This document shows, piece by piece, positions 39,461 to 47,429 of a DNA stretch of 64,000 nt (position 1 is the stretch's first letter; each line of letters begins with the position of its first letter). The DNA comes from Vibrio ponticus (lineage in GTDB: Bacteria; Pseudomonadota; Gammaproteobacteria; Enterobacterales; Vibrionaceae). The DNA is taken from assembly GCF_009938225.1 (NCBI RefSeq), contig NZ_AP019657.1, positions 1,054,001 through 1,118,000 on the forward strand, given 5' to 3'. A program made the position numbers and the translations under genes. The notes under the pieces were generated by a model. The model did no database searches. It saw nothing but the letters and a program-made list of their open reading frames with translations, and had not been told where the DNA came from.

Positions 39461-40339
39461 ATGACGTTAGTTTCTGAAAAACAGGCGATTGTTAACCGCA
39501 TTCTGAATTTTTCATGTGTTGATGGACCAGGCAATCGCCTGGTCATTTTTCTTCAAGGCTGTAATTTCAAATGCATTAACTGCCACAACCCGTATACCAT
39601 CAACCACTGTGATCACTGTGGGGATTGCGTGGCTGGGTGTCCAACTCAAGCTTTAAGCATCAATGAGCAAAACAAAGTGGTGTGGGATGAGAGCCTTTGT
39701 ACTCAGTGCGATCAGTGCTTAGACGTCTGTCCAAGCAGCTCGAGCCCTAAAGTAAAGCACTACACAGTGAGTGACGTGCTTGCCTTGATACGTAAACAGC
39801 ATTTCTTTTTAAGCGGTATTACCATCTCGGGTGGCGAAGCGACGATGCAATTGCCGTTTATTGTCGAGTTATTCAAAGCGATCAAAGCGGATCAAGAGCT
39901 GCGTCATCTAACCTGTTTTATTGACAGTAATGGTTACTTACCTGAGACAGGGTGGCAGCGCGTATTGCCGTATCTTGATGGGGCGATGATTGATCTAAAA
40001 TCTTGGCAAAATGAAACGCATCAATGGTTGGTAGGTAGAGACAATCACCGCGTGATTCAATCAATTCAGATACTTGCTGCTGCAGGAAAACTGCATGAGT
40101 TGCGATTGCTGCACATCCCTGGCAAGAGTGATTTGGACCAAGAAGTCGACGCAATTTCAAGATTGATCAAGAGCTTATCGAATGAAGTCAAAATCCGCCT
40201 TAATGCTTTCCAGCATCATGGTGTGGTTGGTGAAGCGCTAACTTGGGACAAATGCTCAAAAGATCAGATGGAAGCTTTTCATCAGACTTTGCAGGCGAAA
40301 GTATCTAACCCGATCACGCTGCCGAGTGTTTACATCTAG
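39461..40339 (+). CDS. yjjW: YjjW family glycyl-radical enzyme activase
   Basis: A 292-residue radical SAM enzyme with the cluster motif in GCNFKCINCHNPYT (CxxxCxxC, residues ~36-43). Two further ferredoxin-like clusters follow: CDHCGDCVAGCP and CTQCDQCLDVCP. It should install the radical on YjjI G463 using S-adenosylmethionine. The ATG at 39461 is preferred; an in-frame GTG at 39452 adds three residues. No strong ribosome site is present, suggesting coupling to yjjI. Its 3' end abuts the repeat-flanked RAYT element. Confidence 0.92.
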   Translation: MTLVSEKQAIVNRILNFSCVDGPGNRLVIFLQGCNFKCINCHNPYTINHCDHCGDCVAGCPTQALSINEQNKVVWDESLCTQCDQCLDVCPSSSSPKVKHYTVSDVLALIRKQHFFLSGITISGGEATMQLPFIVELFKAIKADQELRHLTCFIDSNGYLPETGWQRVLPYLDGAMIDLKSWQNETHQWLVGRDNHRVIQSIQILAAAGKLHELRLLHIPGKSDLDQEVDAISRLIKSLSNEVKIRLNAFQHHGVVGEALTWDKCSKDQMEAFHQTLQAKVSNPITLPSVYI

Positions 40340-40350
40340 CTTTCTTTAAT

Positions 40351-40465
40351 GGGGACACACACTTCATGTTTTCTAACAAAGTTGAATCAGTTGGAAGGAC
40401 ACACGTTTCAAAGTACGATCACGCTGCCATGGACCTTAGAAAGACCTTAGAAAGGACAGACACCC
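40351..40465. repeat. Left repeats of the RAYT element
   Basis: GGGGACACACAC (40351-), GGAAGGACACACG (40393-40405) and AAAGGACAGACACCC (40451-40465) are three spaced copies of a GGACACAC-type motif. Between them GACCTTAGAAA occurs twice in tandem (40432-40453). Inverted counterparts lie on the far side of the transposase gene. Confidence 0.6.
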
Positions 40466-40579
40466 TAAAGTAAGCAAAGTATGGTTTGATGATAAGCTCG
40501 TTATAAGTTTGTTTGACTGATATTGCGGTTGCTAATGGCTTCACTATTCTGGTGAGACTAGAATTGCATGAGGCAAACC

Positions 40580-41542
40580 ATGACGACCGCAAGAAACCAA
40601 CAGATAGACGTAGATGTCACCCCTTACTACCACTGCGTTTCTCGATGTGTGAGGCGCAGTTATCTATGTGGTATCGATCCGCTTACTGAGCAAAGTTACG
40701 AACATCGCCGCGAGTGGATTAAGCAGAAAATCTATGCGCTTTCTCAAGTCTATTGTATTGATATTTGTGCCTACGCCATCATGAGCAATCACTACCATCT
40801 GGTGGTGCATATTAACCGAGAGAAAGCACTTTCCTTATCTAATCTTCAAGTTGTCGAACGTTGGAAACAAGACCACAAACTACCAAGCTTAGTTTCACGC
40901 TGGATCGCTGGTCAATTGGCGAGTCGGGCTGAAGAGGAGGCGTGCTTGTCAATCATCGATTCTTGGCGCTCCCGTCTTTGGAGCTTAAGTTGGTTTATGA
41001 AAGAATTGAATTTTGATATCGCCTGCCAAGCCAATAGGGAAGAGGGATGCAAAGGGCATTTTTGGGAGAGCCGCTTCAAGAGTCAAGCTTTGCTGGATGA
41101 GCAAGCATTGGCAGCAGCGATGGCGTATGTGGATTTAAATCCTTTAAGAGCAGGTATTGCAGATAAACCGGAAACATCGGAATTCACTTCAATTCAAGCC
41201 AGACTGGAAGCGATAAATGTCCAGCAAGAAACCGCACCTTGTCTTTATCCGTTTGTTGGTCACTCATCCAATGAAAAATTAGACGGCATTCCTTTTAGGT
41301 TAATGGATTATATTGAATTGGTTGATTGGACTGCTCGTCAGTTTAGAGAGAACAAAGCGAGTATGTCAGGCTGCATGCCGCCAATACTGCAAAGGCTGAA
41401 TATCAATCAACAGACCTGGCTTAAAGTCTGTAAGCAGCTAGAAAAATATCGCAGCACTGCAGTAGGGTGTGCTTATAACGTTGAATTTGTAAAACGAACA
41501 CTAAATAAAACACGGCTGCATCTTTATCGTTTAGATTGTTAG
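40580..41542 (+). CDS. REP-associated tyrosine transposase (RAYT, Y1 HUH family)
   Basis: A 321-residue protein with the HUH motif in SNHYHLVVH (residues ~78-86), the N-terminal YYHCVSRCVRRSYLC block and the catalytic tyrosine region AYVDLNPLRAG. RAYT proteins are domesticated single-strand nucleases that move or maintain REP sequences. The ATG at 40580 has GAGG six bases upstream and is preferred over 40568. The gene lies between GGACACAC-type repeats on its left and GTGTGTCC on its right, which I take to be its cognate sequences. No IS200 partner is present. Confidence 0.88.
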   Translation: MTTARNQQIDVDVTPYYHCVSRCVRRSYLCGIDPLTEQSYEHRREWIKQKIYALSQVYCIDICAYAIMSNHYHLVVHINREKALSLSNLQVVERWKQDHKLPSLVSRWIAGQLASRAEEEACLSIIDSWRSRLWSLSWFMKELNFDIACQANREEGCKGHFWESRFKSQALLDEQALAAAMAYVDLNPLRAGIADKPETSEFTSIQARLEAINVQQETAPCLYPFVGHSSNEKLDGIPFRLMDYIELVDWTARQFRENKASMSGCMPPILQRLNINQQTWLKVCKQLEKYRSTAVGCAYNVEFVKRTLNKTRLHLYRLDC

Positions 41543-41709
41543 TCTGCTTAACGCCCGCCTTTTTCCTACTTGAACATTAATTTTGCGAACAAACACAATA
41601 GTTCGTGAGCAAGCGATTCTTATCGTCCAGTCTTCAAGTATTGAGACCTCTTTTTCTCATCAAAACCCACTGAAAAATAGCAAAGCAACAAAATCTTGTT
41701 ACGTTTATT

Positions 41710-41795
41710 GTGTGTGTCCCAATAGGGAGTGTTAACAGCCGTTGAAGCGTATGTCCGTATTAGAGAAAAGCGATAGTCGTTGTAACGTGTGTCCC
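41710..41795. repeat. Right (inverted) repeats of the RAYT element
   Basis: TGTGTGTCCC (41711-41720) and CGTGTGTCCC (41786-41795), with a diverged ATGTCCG between, are the reverse complement of the left GGGACACAC motif. They end 12 bases before the stop codon of the converging LysR gene. Confidence 0.6.
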
Positions 41796-41807
41796 GAGAA
41801 GAAAAGG

Positions 41808-42722
41808 TTAACTATTGTCTAGTAATTGCGAATGAAGCCACTGTAAGGCGGGGTCGTTTAGGCTGGCTTGGTTCCACACTAAGCTGTAGGCAACTTTTCC
41901 ATACTCAAATGGTAAGGTCTTTTGTACCAAGCCATTTGCTTGAAATGCTTTGCTTGCCCACATTTTCGAGCATGTTAGGAGATAATTTGATTGATGGCAC
42001 ATAACAGCCGCGGAACCAAAATCTGAAACAGAGATCGCGACTTTACGCTCACCATGCTGCTGTTTGAGGTTTTGCTCAAAAAATGGTTCGGATAGGTCTT
42101 TGTCGTGAATACCAATATGTTGATAGGCAAGATAAGCTTCAACGGTTAATGACTGATCAACTAACGGGTGCTCAGGGCTCATCAAACACACCATCTCATC
42201 ACTGAGTATTTGCTGCCAAACGAGCTCGTGGCTTTTAGTTGGCGGTTGGCTGATATCATGGGGCAAAAGCATAAAGTCGACTTGACCGCGAATAAGCGCA
42301 TCAAAGCTCATTTGCTCTTTGGCATAGACTTTAATCTGACTTGCTTGTGGTAGCTTGCTGCAAATCTGATTAATCTTAGCAGCAAACAGCTCGAAGGTGC
42401 TTTCTCGCATCGACAGTGACACCGAGCCGGTGAAAGCTTCAGGCTTGAAATCCCCTTGATGCAAAATGCCATTCATACTGGCGAGAATTTTGTGGATCTG
42501 CGGGGCAATGCTCAGTGCGAATGGAGTAGGGACCAGGTGTGAACCGTCACGGTAAAACAGGTCGTCATTAAGTTGCTCTCGCAATTGGCTAATGATTTTA
42601 CTTACGCTAGAAGCTGTCACGTACAAAGTGTTGGCGGTTTGAGTCACGCTATTGGTGCTTAGCATGACATGTAACACCGTTAAATGTTTAAGGCTGATAC
42701 GTGAAAGGGCGAGAAAATCCAT
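41808..42722 (-). CDS. LysR-type transcriptional regulator
   Basis: A 304-residue regulator with the N-terminal helix-turn-helix (MDFLALSRISLKHLTVLHVM, residues 1-60; recognition helix TASSVSKIISQLREQL) and a substrate-binding domain. Target and inducer cannot be inferred: the neighbours are the RAYT element and purC, neither an obvious target. The ATG at 42720-42722 gives the usual LysR length; a TTG start seven codons upstream is possible. Its 3' end lies against the RAYT right repeats. Confidence 0.85.
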   Translation of the reverse strand: MDFLALSRISLKHLTVLHVMLSTNSVTQTANTLYVTASSVSKIISQLREQLNDDLFYRDGSHLVPTPFALSIAPQIHKILASMNGILHQGDFKPEAFTGSVSLSMRESTFELFAAKINQICSKLPQASQIKVYAKEQMSFDALIRGQVDFMLLPHDISQPPTKSHELVWQQILSDEMVCLMSPEHPLVDQSLTVEAYLAYQHIGIHDKDLSEPFFEQNLKQQHGERKVAISVSDFGSAAVMCHQSNYLLTCSKMWASKAFQANGLVQKTLPFEYGKVAYSLVWNQASLNDPALQWLHSQLLDNS

Positions 42723-42826
42723 AGTGAGCGTCTTTGAAAACAATAATTGAAAGCAGCAGTGACAGGATATTAACCCTAAAGGCTCGCTTGCACTATAGCT
42801 AACGCGATACGTTGCTGTAGAAAAAC

Positions 42827-42853
42827 AAAAACGCCCTTAAAAGAGCGTTTTCT
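42827..42853 (-). terminator. Terminator of purC
   Basis: AAAACGC and GCGTTTT with inner CCTT-aaaa-GA pairing; on the minus strand it ends in a T-rich run. Confidence 0.7.
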
Positions 42854-42883
42854 CAATCGGTAGAATCGTGCAATTAAGAGCAA

Positions 42884-43987
42884 TTAGTCGATAAGACCGT
42901 ATTGTGAACCAAGAATATCAATGATCTCTTGTTTTGGGTTCGCACTTAACACAATCGGGCGCCCCGTCACTTTTTCTGCAATAGCGGTGTAGGTCTTGGA
43001 AACCCCCATTAAGGCTTCGAGTGGGAGCTCGTTGTCACGCGCCAGTGCTTCGCGTTCTGGCATACGATCTTTGTTCAACAAGATGTCGGCATCTGGGAAG
43101 TGATTAAGCAAGAACTGGCGGAAATCTTCTTTGGAGTTCTCAACGATTTGACCTTGTTGGTAAGCGGTTTTATCCCAAATACGTGACGAGTCAGGTGTGC
43201 CTACTTCATCCATATAGATCAGTTTTTCATTGCCAGAAGCATCGGTGACATAGCCAAACTCAAACTTAGTATCGACAAAAATTTGGTCAACTTTATCTAA
43301 TGCCTCACTGATAACATTAAACCCTTGTTTAAGTAGCTTTTCATACTCAGCAATATCTGCCGCAGAAGAAAAGTTAAACGCAGCGAAGTTGTCTTCGATG
43401 TTGTTGCGCGTAATGTTGACATCGTCGGCTTCTGGAACACCTGGAATACCCTTAAGAATGCCCTTGGTTGATGGCGTCATCAGTAGTTCAGGTAGGACTT
43501 TGTCTTTCTCTAAACCTTCTGGCAGTTCAATACCGCAGAAATCGCGTTCGCCTTTGCTGTAGGCGCGCCACATAGATCCCGTGATATATTTACGGCAGAT
43601 CGCTTCAATCATAATCGGTTTGGCTTTTTGTACGATCCATACCAGCGGGTGAGGGATGTCGAGAATATGGCTGTCTGCGAGTCCATTTTGTTTAAAAAGC
43701 TCAAACCAATGGTTTGAAATCGCGTTTAGCGCCGCTCCTTTACCAGGAACACCTTTCAAACCGCCTTCACCGCGCCAGATACAATCGAATGCTGAGATGC
43801 GATCACTGATCACCATAATGGCAAGAGGCGCATCAGGTGCTACATCGTAGCCTTTCTCTTTAATTAGGCGTTGGCTATCTTCTTCGGTTAACCAGTAAAC
43901 AGAGCGAACTTTACCACTGTGAACCGGCTTGTTAGTGCGAATAGGGAGATCGTCGTTAACGGCGAGGACTTGATCAGCGAGACTCAT
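42884..43987 (-). CDS. purC: SAICAR synthase PurC
   Basis: A 367-residue enzyme beginning [20 protein letters not shown], with [21 protein letters not shown] and the ATP/substrate motif [11 protein letters not shown]. It joins aspartate to CAIR in purine synthesis. This is the longer PurC form found in Vibrio and some others (E. coli PurC is 237 residues), with a large central insertion. AGGAATG precedes the ATG. It is a single-gene unit with a terminator. Confidence 0.95.
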   Translation of the reverse strand: MSLADQVLAVNDDLPIRTNKPVHSGKVRSVYWLTEEDSQRLIKEKGYDVAPDAPLAIMVISDRISAFDCIWRGEGGLKGVPGKGAALNAISNHWFELFKQNGLADSHILDIPHPLVWIVQKAKPIMIEAICRKYITGSMWRAYSKGERDFCGIELPEGLEKDKVLPELLMTPSTKGILKGIPGVPEADDVNITRNNIEDNFAAFNFSSAADIAEYEKLLKQGFNVISEALDKVDQIFVDTKFEFGYVTDASGNEKLIYMDEVGTPDSSRIWDKTAYQQGQIVENSKEDFRQFLLNHFPDADILLNKDRMPEREALARDNELPLEALMGVSKTYTAIAEKVTGRPIVLSANPKQEIIDILGSQYGLID

Positions 43988-44292
43988 GAGACATTCCTAT
44001 CGTTTACATGAAATGAGTGAAGTGAAGCAATATGACAAGCATCATACCAGAAAAGTTTTCAGCTTCCAGATAAAAAGCAAACGATTGCGCAAAAATTTGC
44101 GCAAATGGATTGTTAACACTCATAAACAAAAAACTATTAGCTACAAATGACGATTTGCGGAGTTGTGGGAGTGGTACTCAAGCATCTTGCGGTGATGTGG
44201 CTACAAAGAAAGCCCCTAGGACAAGTTAGGGGCTAAAGACAGTGCTGAATTTTGTTGAACTTGAGATTTATTCGTATCAGTTACCAACAGAA
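43988..44292 (-). other. Gene-free stretch between sulA and purC with terminator
   Basis: About 305 bases. AGCCCCTA and TAGGGGCT (44211-44234) form a stem followed on the minus strand by TTTC-TTT; it ends sulA. The remainder should hold the purC promoter. Nothing else was recognised. Confidence 0.65.
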
Positions 44293-44682
44293 TTAGTGGA
44301 ACTGATTTTTTCTGCCTTCAACAAAAAATACTTCGCAGCCATGGTTTAGAGCTAAATCTTGTAGCAGTGACTGATTAACGCAATCAATTTGTGTAGATGC
44401 AACGACTGCACTGGCATTACCTGACTTAATTGCCTTAATGACAATGTCTAGCTCAGATTGAGAATTTGAAGACTTAAGTTGGATGATCTTTTGGCAGCTA
44501 ACGTTGTTGGCTGAAAACTGCGAGTAGTCAGGACGAGGGCACTCGGCAGTAAAGAAAATCCATTGCTGTTGCATAGAAAGACCAGCAAGACGATTCATTA
44601 CGTTATCGTCAATATTCATTGGCTGCGTAGGTTGAGCCAAAACATTGTACTTAGAGATAGTTTGAGTATGTGAACGAATCAT
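44293..44682 (-). CDS. sulA: SulA, SOS cell-division inhibitor
   Basis: A 129-residue protein resembling SulA: QQQWIFFTAECPRPDYSQFS aligns with the E. coli QSRWQLWLTP region, and KAIKSGNASAVVAS with RALRTGNYSVVIG. SulA binds FtsZ to block division during DNA damage. A perfect LexA box sits 23 bases upstream of the start, confirming SOS control. The ATG at 44680-44682 with AAGGACAG is preferred to an in-frame start seven codons upstream that would overlap the LexA box. Confidence 0.85.
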   Translation of the reverse strand: MIRSHTQTISKYNVLAQPTQPMNIDDNVMNRLAGLSMQQQWIFFTAECPRPDYSQFSANNVSCQKIIQLKSSNSQSELDIVIKAIKSGNASAVVASTQIDCVNQSLLQDLALNHGCEVFFVEGRKNQFH

Positions 44683-44704
44683 GATTACTGTCCTTATATA
44701 CATG

Positions 44705-44720
44705 CTGTATGCTTATACAG
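44705..44720 (-). promoter_or_regulatory. LexA (SOS) box of sulA
   Basis: CTGTATGCTTATACAG fits CTGT-N8-ACAG exactly, placed just upstream of sulA. Confidence 0.9.
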
Positions 44721-44901
44721 TAGTTGTTTTGCATATTCAGGTCAAGCAGTTTGTTTGATAAATAAACGAATTAAAAGCAATAGGTATGTGGATGTATCTA
44801 TAATTACCTGATAATTAATAATATTTTTTAGAAGTTGTTGATTGGGTAAAAGGTAATTTGAATTGTAAAGGCAGGTAAAAAAGCACTGTATATGGTTGAT
44901 G

Positions 44902-44964
44902 CAAAGTACTGTATAGCGAATGTATACAGTACTTTTGTACAGTACTTTTGTACAGTGTCTTTGG
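44902..44964. repeat. Inverted plus tandem TACAGTACTTTTG repeats
   Basis: TACAGTACTTTTG occurs twice head to tail (44925-44937, 44938-44950) and a third time in diverged form (44951-44964). Just before, CAAAGTACTGTATA (44902-44915) is the reverse complement, giving a 14-bp hairpin with TATACAGTACTTT. The block lies between the glycerophosphodiesterase stop and the sulA promoter. Confidence 0.75.
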
Positions 44965-44994
44965 ACTGATTTATATCATTAGAGTGGGGTGTGA

Positions 44995-45702
44995 CTAGAA
45001 GAACCTTTGTGGATAGTCGCTAAAAATCGCGTCTAGGTTCTGTAAGTGTTTAAGCTGATTTGGGTTGTTTACGGTAAAACACCACACTTGATAGCCGGCT
45101 TGTTGCAATTGCGCGACTTGCTGCTTATTGGTTTTGTGGACATTTAAGTTGCACGCCACAGCGTCAATCTCTTGCAAAAGCTGCCAATCTTGGCTTGAAA
45201 GCTTTTCACTCAATACCGCAATCGGATAACCGATCTGTGCTTGGTGTACTGCTCGTAACGTTGGGTGATCAAAACTTGAAATCAGAATGCGCTCTTGTGC
45301 TAGCTTAAACTGTGCGAGTAGCGACTTAAGCTCGGATACCGTTTCGCTGTAGCGATTGGTATCAATCTTCACTTCAATGTTTAAACCAATTTCCAATGGC
45401 TCTATTAACGTTAGTAACTGCTTTAAAGTGAGAATGGGTTGGTAGTTGAATTGTGGTGCAAACCAACCGCCAAAATCAAACTGTTGAAGTTCTTCTAAGG
45501 TATATTGGTCCACGCGACCAAAGCCGTTGCTGCAACGATCGATGGTATGGTCGTGACATACCACTAACTGATGATCTTTTGTTGGCTGAACATCGACTTC
45601 AATCCACTTTAATCCCATATCGATGGCTGCCTGAATGCTGACTAGGGTATTTTCGGGATAGAGCCCTGCGACTCCTCTGTGCCCAACGATGGTTAACGCC
45701 AT
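44995..45702 (-). CDS. ugpQ: Cytoplasmic glycerophosphodiester phosphodiesterase UgpQ
   Basis: A 235-residue GDPD with GHRGVAGLYPENTL at the N-terminus and EVDVQPTKDHQLVVCHDHTIDR, the metal/acid-base motifs of the family. It splits glycerophosphodiesters (deacylated phospholipids) into an alcohol and glycerol-3-phosphate. No signal peptide, so it is the cytoplasmic UgpQ type rather than GlpQ. AGAGGAA precedes the ATG. No ugp transporter genes are adjacent. Confidence 0.9.
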   Translation of the reverse strand: MALTIVGHRGVAGLYPENTLVSIQAAIDMGLKWIEVDVQPTKDHQLVVCHDHTIDRCSNGFGRVDQYTLEELQQFDFGGWFAPQFNYQPILTLKQLLTLIEPLEIGLNIEVKIDTNRYSETVSELKSLLAQFKLAQERILISSFDHPTLRAVHQAQIGYPIAVLSEKLSSQDWQLLQEIDAVACNLNVHKTNKQQVAQLQQAGYQVWCFTVNNPNQLKHLQNLDAIFSDYPQRFF

Positions 45703-46259
45703 TGATATTCCTCTAAGATTATCTCGCCTAACTAATTCGGCTTGCTTGTAGTTGTTATTTTAGCGACATCATTAAGTGCCTGAAACCATTAGATACCGTG
45801 AATTTCAGAAAGCCGTCTCACTCAGTGAGAATTAACGAGGTGGTTTATCATCAGATAGTTCTGCCATCCGTTGTTTTTTTGTTCACTGTTCAAACTTCGA
45901 TAAAACAATGCTTTAGTGAAAATTTAATCATTAATATCAGCAATTTCTAAAATTGAAATTTAACCCTCATTCTCGAAGTATGAGAAAGTGAATGAATTGT
46001 TTCTTACCGGATTTTATCAGTGCATGTTAATTTTTTTGAAGACATAGGTAGGAAAATTGATATGTATTCATCAGGGACAGAAAAGCTGATGAAATATTTA
46101 TGCAGTTTAAACATTATTTTTAAGTGGTATCCCTACAGGTTTTTGGTGTGCATTTGCCTTTCTATCTAGGTTTGACGGAAATTCATTGTGAAACTCAGTC
46201 TGATCTAGATGAAAATTCTATGCATGAGCCATTTATGGGGAATTATAAGGAATTGTTAA
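45703..46259 (+). other. Long gene-free region upstream of the TAXI transporter
   Basis: About 557 AT-rich bases that should carry the transporter promoter and leader, and the ugpQ promoter on the other strand. No riboswitch, RNA gene or convincing ORF was seen; an overlapping frame at 46124 is explained as chance. Confidence 0.5.
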
Positions 46260-47231
46260 ATGAAAGGATTAGCACTTGTCTCTGTGATGTCTGTGGCTTT
46301 AGGTGGATTCTCTTTTAGTGAGAATGTTGTGGCTTCAGATAAATTTGTCACCATCGGCACTGGTGGTCAAACGGGTGTGTATTACGTTGCTGGTCAGTCG
46401 ATCTGTCGTTTCGTAAACCGCGGTGGTGAAGAGCATGGTATTAAGTGTAATGCGCCGGCAAGTGGGGGTGGTGTTGCTAACGTGAATGGGCTTCGCAGCG
46501 GTGAATATAACTTTGGCATCATGCAATCTGATCATCAATTTAAGGCGATGAACGGTGTTGCACCATTCCAAAATAGCCAGCCAATGGAAGATATCCGCGC
46601 AGTATTCTCGTTGCAAAGTGAAGTGTTTACCATTTTGGCTCGCAAAGATGCCAACGTAACCCATTTTGAACAGCTTCAAGGCAAGCGAGTTAACATTGGT
46701 AACCCGGGCTCGGGTCAGCGTGACACCTTCGAACAAATTATGGCTGAGAAGGGCTGGGAACCTTCAGTGTTCAGTCTAGTTTCCGATCTTAAGCCAGCAG
46801 AACAAGCTTCAGCGATGAGTGATAATAACATTGACGCAATGAGCTACTTTGTTGGTCACCCAAATGGTGCAATTCAAGAAGCATCGACGACGACAGATGC
46901 GGTTCTTGTGGCAGTAACCGGTCCTGAAATTGACAAGCTACTCGCCGACAAAGCGTACTTCACCAAAGCTGTCATTCCTGGTGGTATGTACCGCGGTAAC
47001 CCAGACGACACACCGTCAATTGGGGGGAAAGCTGTACTCTCTACCACAGCAGAAACGGATCCTGAGCTTGTTTATCAGCTTGTGAAATCAGTGTTTGACA
47101 ATGTTGACCGTTTCAAACGATTGCACCCAGCATTCCAAGATTTACAAGAAAGTGAAATGATCAAAGTCGGTCTATCTGCACCGCTGCATGAAGGCGCAGT
47201 ACGTTACTACAAAGAGCGCGGCTGGATGTAG
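46260..47231 (+). CDS. TAXI-type TRAP transporter solute-binding protein
   Basis: A 323-residue precursor with signal peptide ending FSENVVA and a mature start SDKFVTIGTGGQTGVYYVAG, the TAXI family hallmark. GKRVNIGNPGSGQRDTFEQI is the second family motif. It captures a carboxylate or amino acid in the periplasm for the fused permease encoded next. TAXI proteins often bind glutamate or related compounds, but the ligand is not readable here. AAGGAATTGTTAA lies before the ATG. Confidence 0.92.
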   Translation: MKGLALVSVMSVALGGFSFSENVVASDKFVTIGTGGQTGVYYVAGQSICRFVNRGGEEHGIKCNAPASGGGVANVNGLRSGEYNFGIMQSDHQFKAMNGVAPFQNSQPMEDIRAVFSLQSEVFTILARKDANVTHFEQLQGKRVNIGNPGSGQRDTFEQIMAEKGWEPSVFSLVSDLKPAEQASAMSDNNIDAMSYFVGHPNGAIQEASTTTDAVLVAVTGPEIDKLLADKAYFTKAVIPGGMYRGNPDDTPSIGGKAVLSTTAETDPELVYQLVKSVFDNVDRFKRLHPAFQDLQESEMIKVGLSAPLHEGAVRYYKERGWM

Positions 47232-47268
47232 TCAGTTACCAAGCCCGTATACCTAAAAAATGGCATTA

Positions 47269-47415
47269 AATCGTGGCTTTACATAATGTCTTTAAATCGT
47301 CCTTGATAAAAAGCCACGATTGAAAGGTAAGTCCATCTGGACTTACCGATGATTTTGATTTCCCTTTGCTTCTAAGCCTTACTAGGGTCCCATTATCGGT
47401 AAGGCTTAGCTTTTT
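47269..47415 (+). promoter_or_regulatory. Three successive hairpins between TRAP genes
   Basis: Hairpin A pairs AATCGTGGCTTT (47269-47280) with AAAGCCACGATT (47310-47321). Hairpin B is GGTAAGTCC-ATCT-GGACTTACC (47326-47347). Hairpin C pairs CTAAGCCTTAC (47372-47382) with GTAAGGCTTAG (47399-47409) and is followed by CTTTTT, like a terminator. They likely set unequal expression of binding protein and permease. Confidence 0.7.
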
Positions 47416-47429
47416 ATACGAGATTTATT

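Noticed and set aside
46124..46318. 64-codon frame overlapping the TAXI protein start
   Set aside because: It runs out of frame into the signal-peptide region of a well-supported gene and lacks a ribosome site.
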